From Sphingosinicella sp963974575 (GTDB taxonomy: Bacteria; Pseudomonadota; Alphaproteobacteria; Sphingomonadales; Sphingomonadaceae): a DNA stretch of 64,000 bases. The stretch lies in the NCBI RefSeq assembly GCF_963974575.1, contig NZ_CAXBBQ010000005.1, positions 186,001-250,000 on the forward strand. Reading direction: 5' to 3'. Positions 44,121 to 50,469 of the stretch are shown here, one piece after another (position 1 is the first letter of the stretch; the number at the start of each line of letters is the position of its first letter). The notes below the pieces were generated by a model. That model was given only the letters and a program-made list of their open reading frames with translations, was not told the origin of the DNA and did no database searches. The position numbers were made by a program, and so were the translations under genes.

Positions 44121-44452
44121 CGTTGGTGCGGTTCATATCGGCGGATGGCGCCAAGATCGTCGAGGTGGAAGCGAAGCCGGGCGAGCGTCTGCTGGAAATC
44201 GCACAGCTGAATGATCAGCCCTTGGAGGGCGTCTGCGAAGGGCAGATGGCCTGCTCTACCTGCCACGTCATCGTCGCGGAGCGGCACGCGGCGCTGCTGC
44301 CGCGCCCGAGCGTCGAGGAGGAGGACATGCTGGATTTCGCCTATGGCGTCACGCGCAACTCTCGGCTCGCCTGCCAGCTTTACACGGCCGAAGGTCTGTC
44401 GGAGCTTGAGGTGCGGATGCCCGCTGGGGCGGTGAACATGCAAAGTCGCTAG
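44117..44452 (+). CDS. 2Fe-2S ferredoxin
   Basis: 111 residues from a GTG at 44117, overlapping the desulfurase stop by four bases (GTGA). The adrenodoxin/ISC-type cluster ligands are seen as CEGQMACSTC with a fourth Cys in RLACQ. EEEDMLDFAYGV is the usual segment in between. It is a small electron carrier, probably for Fe-S cluster assembly given the two desulfurases just upstream. No iscU or hsc genes are in the window. Confidence 0.93.
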   Translation: MTLVRFISADGAKIVEVEAKPGERLLEIAQLNDQPLEGVCEGQMACSTCHVIVAERHAALLPRPSVEEEDMLDFAYGVTRNSRLACQLYTAEGLSELEVRMPAGAVNMQSR

Positions 44453-44648
44453 ATTCTGTCTTTCTTTTGAAGTTTGGAAAGGGTCGAAGAAGATCTCTGC
44501 CAATCAATGGAAGGTTTTGGGTTGAATCTGCTCATAATGGGAGGTTTGGCGCCCGTATCGGCCAAAAATGCAGCTTTGAGGTGTTGTAACAATCTTGCGC
44601 GGAAAAGGATAAGGCAGTATAACTGACCTATTGAGGGAGAATCGATAC

Positions 44649-47600
44649 ATGGCCACCAAGCCCGCCATCACGCTCAGCGATAAGTATTTGCTCGAAGACG
44701 GGCGGGTGTTCATGAGCGGCGTGCAGTCGCTGGTCCGTCTCCCGCTCATCCAGAAGGCGCGCGACCGCGCCGCCGGCATCAACACTGCCGGTTTTATCTC
44801 GGGCTACCGCGGCTCCCCGCTTGGCACCTACGATCAGGAGCTCTGGCGGGCCAAGAAGCTCCTCGAAGCGCAGGACGTTCGTTTCATTCCGGGCGTCAAT
44901 GAAGAGCTTGGCGCCACCGCCGTCTGGGGCACGCAGCACGTCGGCCTCAATCCGCACCGCAAGTTCGATGGCGTGTTCGGCATCTGGTATGGCAAAGGCC
45001 CGGGCCTCGATCGCGCGATGGACGTGCTGAAGCACGCGAACGCCGCAGGCACCTCGCAGCACGGCGGCGTTCTCGCCATCGTCGGCGACGATCACGGCGC
45101 CAAGTCCTCCACGCTGCCGCACCAGTCGGACCACAACTTTCTCGCCGCGTTTGTGCCGTTCCTCTACCCGGCGAGCGTCGATGAATATGTCGAATACGGC
45201 CTGCTCGGCATCGCCATGTCGCGCTTCGCCAGCACCTGGGTCGGCTTCAAGGCGACCGCCGACACCGTCGAAACCTCGGCGACGATCGACCTTGCCAAGG
45301 AACACCGCCGCATCATCCTGCCGGGCGACTTCGAAATGCCCGAAGGTGGGCTTGGTATCCGCGAAGGCGATATCTGGCGCGAGGAAGACACGCGCCTGCA
45401 GCGCTACAAGGGCTTCGCGGCGATGGCCTTCGCCAAGGCCAACGGCATCGACCGCACGGTGTGGGATACGCCGCGCCCCCGTTTCGGCATCATCACCACC
45501 GGCAAGGCCTATGCAGATACGATGGAGGCGCTCGACGCGCTCGGCATCGACGCTTCGGTCGCGCGCGACATCGGGCTTCGCATCTACAAGGTCGGTATGC
45601 CCTGGCCGCTGGAGCCGGACGGCATCCGCCAGTTCTGCGAAGGCCTCGAGGAAATCCTCATCATTGAGGAAAAGCGCGAGTTCATCGAACACCAGGTCCG
45701 CTGGCAGCTCTACAACTGGCGCGAGGACGTGCGCCCGCGCATCGTCGGCAAGCAGGACGAGAGCGGCGAATGGCTGCTCAGCCCCGATAACGAACTGACC
45801 CCCGGCATGATCGCGCACGTGATCGCCAGCCGCATCCAGAAATATCACGATACGGACCGCATCCGCGCCAGCCTCGCCTTCTTCGAAGAGCGTGCGAAAA
45901 CGTCGGAAAGCTATACGCCACCCACCAAGCGCGCGCCCTATTTCTGCTCGGGCTGCCCGCACAACACGTCGACGAAGGTGCCCGAAGGCAGCCGCGCGAT
46001 GGCGGGCATCGGCTGCCACATCATGTCGATGTGGATGGATCGCGACACCGGCAACTTCACGCAGATGGGCGGGGAGGGCGTGCCGTGGATCGGCGAGGCG
46101 CCGTTCGTCGACGAGCCGCACATCTTCGCGAACCTCGGTGACGGCACCTATTTCCATTCCGGTAGCCTCGCCGTGCGCCAGTCGATCGCGGCGGGCGTCA
46201 ACATCACCTACAAGATCCTCTACAACGACGCCGTCGCCATGACTGGCGGTCAGCAGCACGACGGCGAGATATCGGTCGGCCAGATCGCCGCGCAGATGCT
46301 TGCCGAAGGCGCGAAGAAGGTCGTCGTCCTCACCGAGGACATGTCGCGCTACGAGGGCGAGACCGTCTCGGGCGTGCCGGTGAAGGACCGCGACTATCTG
46401 CCCGCGATCCAAAACGAATTCCGCGAAACCAAGGGCACCACGGTCATCATCTACGACCAGACCTGCGCTGCGGAAAAGCGCCGCCGCCGCAAGAAGGGCA
46501 AGTTCCCGGATCCCGATCGCCGCGTGTTCATCAACACTGCCGTCTGCGAAGGCTGCGGCGACTGCTCGGTGCAGTCGAACTGCGTGTCGGTGGAGCCGGT
46601 CGAGACCGAATTCGGCCGCAAGCGCCGTATCAACCAGTCGAGCTGCAACAAGGATTTCTCCTGCCTCAAGGGGTTCTGCCCCAGCTTCGTCACCGTTGAA
46701 GGCGCGCAGATCAAAAAGGCGAAGTCGGCGGATGTCGATCTGTCGGACGTGCCGCAGCCTGTGCTGAACGCGCCCGGCCACGGCTACAACATTTTCGTCA
46801 CCGGCATCGGTGGCACCGGCGTGCTCACCATCTCAGCGCTGCTCGGCATGGCCGCGCACCTCGAAGGCAAGGCGTCGACGACCGCCGACATGGCGGGCCT
46901 CGCGCAGAAGGGCGGGGCTGTCTACAGCCACGTCCGCCTCGCGGACCGCAACGATCAGCTGCTCAGCCCGCGCATCATCGCCGGCTCGGCGGATCTCGTG
47001 CTCGCTTTCGATGCGGTGGTTGCGGTGGACAAGGCCGCGCAGAACCTGATGCTGCCGAACCGCACGGCGGTGGTCGCGAACGCCAACATCTCGCCGGTCA
47101 GCGATTTCGTGCGCGACCGCGATCTCAACTTCCAGCACGCCGCCATCGAGCGGGCGATCCGCAAAGCCGCGAACCCGAACGCCACGACCTTCGTGAACGC
47201 GGACGAGATCGCGACCGCGCTGCTCGGCGATGCCATCGGCACCAACATGCTGATGCTCGGCTATGCGTGGCAGCAGGGGCTTGTACCGCTGGCGCTGGCG
47301 AGCATCGATGCGGCGATCGATCTCAACGGCGTCGCCATTCCGTTCAACAAGCGCGCCTTCGCGCTCGGGCGGATGCTCGCGCACCGGCCGGACAAGGTGA
47401 TGGCGATGGTGGAGGAGGCGAAGGGCCCAGCGCATGAGCCGCTTTCCGAAACGCTGGACGATCTCATCGCCCGCCGCGTGAAGGACCTCACGGCGTACCA
47501 GGATGCGGCTTATGGCGAGCGCTATGCGCAGCGGATCGCTGCCGTGCGTGCGGCCGAAAAGGCGACAAACCCCGATTCGGAGTGCCTGACGCAGGCGGCG

Positions 47601-48104
47601 GCGCGGTCGCTCTACAAGCTGATGGCCTACAAGGACGAGTACGAGGTCGGACGCCTCTACACGGATGGGCGCTTCGCGGCTGCGATCGGTCAGCAGTTCG
47701 GCGGCGACTACAAAATGAAGGTGCAGCTTTCCCCGCCGCTGTTCGCGCGTCCCGATCCGCGCACTGGACGCCCGAAGAAGTACGAATTCGGAGCGTGGAT
47801 CATGCCGGTGTTCAAGCTGCTGGCGAAGCTCAAGGGCCTGCGCGGCACGCCGCTCGACATCTTCGGCTATTCGCAGGAGCGCAAGGATGAGCGCGCGGCC
47901 ATTTCCGCGTTCGAGGGTGATCTCGATCGTTTGATCGCCGGGCTCCGCGCCGACAACGTCGCGCTTGCCACGTCGATCGCGTCATTGCCGCTCGATGTGC
48001 GCGGCTACGGGCCGGTCAAGGAAGAGGCGGTGAAGAAGGTCGCCGCCCGCGCTGCGGCGCTCTGGGCGAAGTGGCCGGGCGAGGCGCTTCGGCAGGCGGC
48101 ATGA
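44649..48104 (+). CDS. Fused indolepyruvate:ferredoxin oxidoreductase-family enzyme
   Basis: 1151 residues. A single-chain 2-oxoacid oxidoreductase (IorA plus IorB plus gamma domains). The N-terminal part binds thiamine diphosphate (ISGYRGSPLGTYDQEL, NEELGATAVWGTQHV) and the middle holds ILYNDAVAMTGGQQHDG. Fe-S ligands are in CEGCGDCSVQSNC and a later CNKDFSCLKGFC. The C-terminal gamma part starts at VTGIGGTGVLTISALLGMAA. It decarboxylates aryl- or branched 2-oxo acids with ferredoxin as acceptor. The start is ATG at 44649, with GGGAG upstream. A strong terminator follows directly. Confidence 0.92.
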   Translation: MATKPAITLSDKYLLEDGRVFMSGVQSLVRLPLIQKARDRAAGINTAGFISGYRGSPLGTYDQELWRAKKLLEAQDVRFIPGVNEELGATAVWGTQHVGLNPHRKFDGVFGIWYGKGPGLDRAMDVLKHANAAGTSQHGGVLAIVGDDHGAKSSTLPHQSDHNFLAAFVPFLYPASVDEYVEYGLLGIAMSRFASTWVGFKATADTVETSATIDLAKEHRRIILPGDFEMPEGGLGIREGDIWREEDTRLQRYKGFAAMAFAKANGIDRTVWDTPRPRFGIITTGKAYADTMEALDALGIDASVARDIGLRIYKVGMPWPLEPDGIRQFCEGLEEILIIEEKREFIEHQVRWQLYNWREDVRPRIVGKQDESGEWLLSPDNELTPGMIAHVIASRIQKYHDTDRIRASLAFFEERAKTSESYTPPTKRAPYFCSGCPHNTSTKVPEGSRAMAGIGCHIMSMWMDRDTGNFTQMGGEGVPWIGEAPFVDEPHIFANLGDGTYFHSGSLAVRQSIAAGVNITYKILYNDAVAMTGGQQHDGEISVGQIAAQMLAEGAKKVVVLTEDMSRYEGETVSGVPVKDRDYLPAIQNEFRETKGTTVIIYDQTCAAEKRRRRKKGKFPDPDRRVFINTAVCEGCGDCSVQSNCVSVEPVETEFGRKRRINQSSCNKDFSCLKGFCPSFVTVEGAQIKKAKSADVDLSDVPQPVLNAPGHGYNIFVTGIGGTGVLTISALLGMAAHLEGKASTTADMAGLAQKGGAVYSHVRLADRNDQLLSPRIIAGSADLVLAFDAVVAVDKAAQNLMLPNRTAVVANANISPVSDFVRDRDLNFQHAAIERAIRKAANPNATTFVNADEIATALLGDAIGTNMLMLGYAWQQGLVPLALASIDAAIDLNGVAIPFNKRAFALGRMLAHRPDKVMAMVEEAKGPAHEPLSETLDDLIARRVKDLTAYQDAAYGERYAQRIAAVRAAEKATNPDSECLTQAAARSLYKLMAYKDEYEVGRLYTDGRFAAAIGQQFGGDYKMKVQLSPPLFARPDPRTGRPKKYEFGAWIMPVFKLLAKLKGLRGTPLDIFGYSQERKDERAAISAFEGDLDRLIAGLRADNVALATSIASLPLDVRGYGPVKEEAVKKVAARAAALWAKWPGEALRQAA

Positions 48105-48105
48105 A

Positions 48106-48141
48106 AAAAAGCCCGGTGCGCCTTTGCTCACCGGGCTTTTT
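48106..48141. terminator. Bidirectional intrinsic terminator
   Basis: A 13-base stem (48106-48118 with 48129-48141) with A-run and T-run flanks and a 10-base loop begins two bases past the stop codon of the oxidoreductase. It serves that gene on the plus strand and the lipoprotein gene on the minus strand. Confidence 0.9.
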
Positions 48142-48159
48142 CTTGAGTGAGACCGCGTT

Positions 48160-48492
48160 TTACTGGTCGGCGGCGTCGCGAACGGCGTCGGCCTTGTCTT
48201 CCATGGCGTCGGCTTTCGCTTCGCCCGTTTCGCGGACGGCTTCAGCCTTATTTTCCATCGTCTGTTCGGTGGCCGAATCGACCCCGTCCAGCGTCGGATC
48301 CATGGTGTCGGCAGTGTCTTCCATCTGATCCGCCTGCGCATCCGCGCTGTCGCGCATCGCGTCGGCCTGATCTTCGATGGCGTCTGCGCGGTCTTCCGCC
48401 TTCTCCTCAGTCGGGCTGTTGCACGCGGCAAGTCCGCTGAACGCTGTCAGTGCCGCAGCCGCGGTGGCGATTCGAAAAACCCTGGATTGCAT
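48160..48492 (-). CDS. Small Asp/Ala-rich repetitive lipoprotein
   Basis: 110 residues. A signal peptide with a lipobox (LAAC, Cys 24) is followed by a highly acidic, Ala-rich region with recurring 'ADAxxDxADAxR' and 'KADAMEDKADA' units, probably a long amphipathic helix. The length and composition recall small repeat lipoproteins annotated as hypothetical. It is likely to be anchored to a membrane in the periplasm. It shares the terminator at 48106-48141 and is divergent from proC. Confidence 0.75.
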   Translation of the reverse strand: MQSRVFRIATAAAALTAFSGLAACNSPTEEKAEDRADAIEDQADAMRDSADAQADQMEDTADTMDPTLDGVDSATEQTMENKAEAVRETGEAKADAMEDKADAVRDAADQ

Positions 48493-48597
48493 AGCGATCT
48501 CCTTATCCTCGGTCCCCCAATAACACCGCGCTGCCCCGTTGGTTCCGAAAGTCGCGATTGCGGTTGCCGCCCCGCTTGGTTAAGGAGCGCATCGACT

Positions 48598-49401
48598 ATG
48601 CAGAACGAGAACAAAATTCGAACGCTGTGGCTGATCGGCTGCGGTAACATGGGCAGCGCGCTGCTGGCGCGCTGGATCGATGCGGCCGAAACCATCGTGG
48701 TCGTCGATCCGGGTTCGCCGCAGTTGCCGAAAGGGGTGGAGCATCTTCCTGCCCTGCCTGCGGGTGTGCTTCCGCGTCCTGACGTCGTCGTGCTCGCCGT
48801 GAAGCCGCAGGTAGCGCCGATGGCGCTCGCCGGGCTCCCGGCGCTTGTCGGGCCGGAAACGGTCGTTGTCTCGATCATGGCGGGCACCATGCTTGCCGAT
48901 CTCGCGGCCTTTGCGGGCGAAGCGTTGCCCGTTCGCGCCATGCCGAACACGCCCGCCGCCGTTGGCAAGGGTGTCACCGCGCTCTATGCAAATGGCATCT
49001 CCGACGACGCGCGTGTTTCGGTTGAAGCACTCTTCGAACGCGCTGGACCAACCGTCTGGCTCGAATCGGAAAATCAGTTCGACGCTGTGACTGCCGTCTC
49101 CGGATCCGGTCCGGCCTACGTCTTCCGCTTTATCGAGGCGCTTGCCGCCGCCGGCGAGGCCGCTGGTTTGCCGTCCGAGCTTGCCGAGAAGCTTGCCCGC
49201 GCCACGGTTGTCGGCGCCGCGGCTCTCGCAGAAACCGATCCGCGCAGTCCCCGCGATCTCCGCGCTGCGGTCACTTCGCCTGGCGGCACGACGCAAGCCG
49301 GCCTTGAAGCGCTCGATGCGGATCCCGGCCTTCCGGCGCTGGTCCGCGCCGCCGTTCGTGCCGCAGCCGCTCGCTCGAAGGAACTCGCCGAAGGGCGTTA
49401 A
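48598..49401 (+). CDS. proC: Pyrroline-5-carboxylate reductase
   Basis: 267 residues. It reduces 1-pyrroline-5-carboxylate to proline with NAD(P)H. The Rossmann glycine motif LIGCGNMGSALL is near residues 12-23. AVKPQ and MPNTPAAVGKG follow, and the C-terminal signature is SGSGPAYVFRFIEAL with TSPGGTTQAGLEAL. AAGGAG lies 11 bases before the ATG at 48598; the open frame extends upstream over the lipoprotein's 5' region. Its 3' end overlaps that of the convergent marR-type gene. Confidence 0.95.
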   Translation: MQNENKIRTLWLIGCGNMGSALLARWIDAAETIVVVDPGSPQLPKGVEHLPALPAGVLPRPDVVVLAVKPQVAPMALAGLPALVGPETVVVSIMAGTMLADLAAFAGEALPVRAMPNTPAAVGKGVTALYANGISDDARVSVEALFERAGPTVWLESENQFDAVTAVSGSGPAYVFRFIEALAAAGEAAGLPSELAEKLARATVVGAAALAETDPRSPRDLRAAVTSPGGTTQAGLEALDADPGLPALVRAAVRAAAARSKELAEGR

Positions 49402-49892
49402 TCGCCCTGCTGGAGGTCGCCCACTGCTTCACGCAGATCGGGCGGAAGCAGCCCGCGTAGCACCGACCAGAAGCCGCCCACCGCCTGCTGCCCGGCCTCG
49501 GCGTAGGCCTCGGCCATGCGTCTGCGCAAAAGATCGAAAAGTTCATGTTCGAATGTCTTGCCTGCCTCGGTCAGGAACAGCCGGCGCTGCCTCCGGTCCC
49601 GCTCGCCGACCTTTTGCTCGACAAGGCCACCCTCCTGGAGGTCGGTCAGTACCCGCCCAAGCGATTGCTTGGTGATGTCGAGCAGTCGCAAGAGCTCCGA
49701 GACAGTCAGCCCCGGCTGGCGCGCCACGAAATACAGCGCGCGGTGATGCGCACGGCCATAGGGCGTGCCGGCGAGCTTGTCGTCTGCCCGCTTGATCAGG
49801 CTGGAATAGCCGAAATACAGGAGCTCGATGCCGCGGCGAACCTCGGCCTCACGAAGGAATAGCGGTGACGGCGGCAAGAAAGAGTCAGCCAT
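49398..49892 (-). CDS. MarR-family transcriptional regulator
   Basis: 164 residues starting MADSFLPPSPLFLREAEVRR. The winged helix-turn-helix is clear: LTVSELLRLLDITKQSLGRVLTDLQEGGLVE, then RDRRQRRLFLTEAG for the wing. C-terminal helices give the dimer interface. I chose the Met at 49892; the open frame runs upstream over a probable operator at 49933-49956. The stop overlaps the proC stop by four bases in convergent orientation. Confidence 0.88.
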   Translation of the reverse strand: MADSFLPPSPLFLREAEVRRGIELLYFGYSSLIKRADDKLAGTPYGRAHHRALYFVARQPGLTVSELLRLLDITKQSLGRVLTDLQEGGLVEQKVGERDRRQRRLFLTEAGKTFEHELFDLLRRRMAEAYAEAGQQAVGGFWSVLRGLLPPDLREAVGDLQQGD

Positions 49893-49932
49893 ATTGACGC
49901 ATCTTGCATGGATCACGTCTCGGGAGAAGGTG

Positions 49933-49956
49933 TGAAAGGTCGGTGCGCACCTTTCA
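49933..49956. promoter_or_regulatory. Inverted repeat upstream of the marR-type gene (probable operator)
   Basis: TGAAAGGT (49933-49940) and ACCTTTCA (49949-49956) form an 8-base inverted repeat with an 8-base centre; GGTGCGCACC is nested. It lies about 41 bases upstream of the regulator's start, where MarR proteins usually autoregulate. Confidence 0.5.
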
Positions 49957-49983
49957 TGGTCTTGACGCACGCAATCGTGGATG

Positions 49984-49999
49984 TGTGAACTGAGTCACA
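49984..49999. promoter_or_regulatory. CRP-like palindrome TGTGA-N6-TCACA
   Basis: TGTGAACTGAGTCACA matches the CRP/FNR-superfamily half-sites TGTGA and TCACA exactly with the usual six-base spacer. It sits 150 bases upstream of the small secreted protein gene and ahead of the polysaccharide exporter. Which regulator binds is not known. Confidence 0.5.
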
Positions 50000-50150
50000 C
50001 CTCAGCCCTTAAACTGAACTCCCCACCGGAATGATTGTTTAACGGCTTGATTTTGTATTACTTGCGCTTTAGTTGCGCTCGCGGTTGGGGAGTGCAAATT
50101 GATAAAGAGAGGCTGGGACATTGTCCCGTCCCCAAGCACAGGCATGTAGT

Positions 50151-50360
50151 ATGAAATTGCGAGTTCAGGCTCTGACGGCGCTCTGTATTTCTGCCGTGTT
50201 CATTGTTACGCCCTCTCCCGTCTCACAGGGGCAGGCGAGCAGTGTTCATCAGCGCTATCATGCTGACAAGGGGCTCTATGCGCAGGATCGCGACGAGGCG
50301 GATCTTGAGCGCATTGATGACGAGACGCTGAAGGCCGTTGAAGCCCTTCTTTCGAATTGA
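50151..50360 (+). CDS. Small secreted protein ahead of the exporter gene
   Basis: 69 residues starting MKLRVQALTALCISAVF, with a signal peptide (cleavage after about residue 28). The mature part is about 40 residues and acidic (YAQDRDEADLERIDDETLKAVEALL). I recognise no family. It lies between the CRP-like site and the SLBB exporter gene, on the same strand. The ATG at 50151 has only a weak site upstream; an in-frame start at 50121 would remove the clean signal sequence. Confidence 0.5.
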   Translation: MKLRVQALTALCISAVFIVTPSPVSQGQASSVHQRYHADKGLYAQDRDEADLERIDDETLKAVEALLSN

Positions 50361-50469
50361 GTCCGAACCGCGCGGTCACCTGTCTCGATATGGGACCGCG
50401 GCGAGTTGACGGGCATTTCTCGCCTATCTATCAGGCATGACAACCACTGTGATCGGGAGAGGGCGGGGC

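Noticed and set aside
44628..46781. 717-codon minus-strand open frame antisense to the indolepyruvate oxidoreductase
   Set aside because: The plus-strand product has clear family motifs over this whole span and the minus product looks like non-coding translation.
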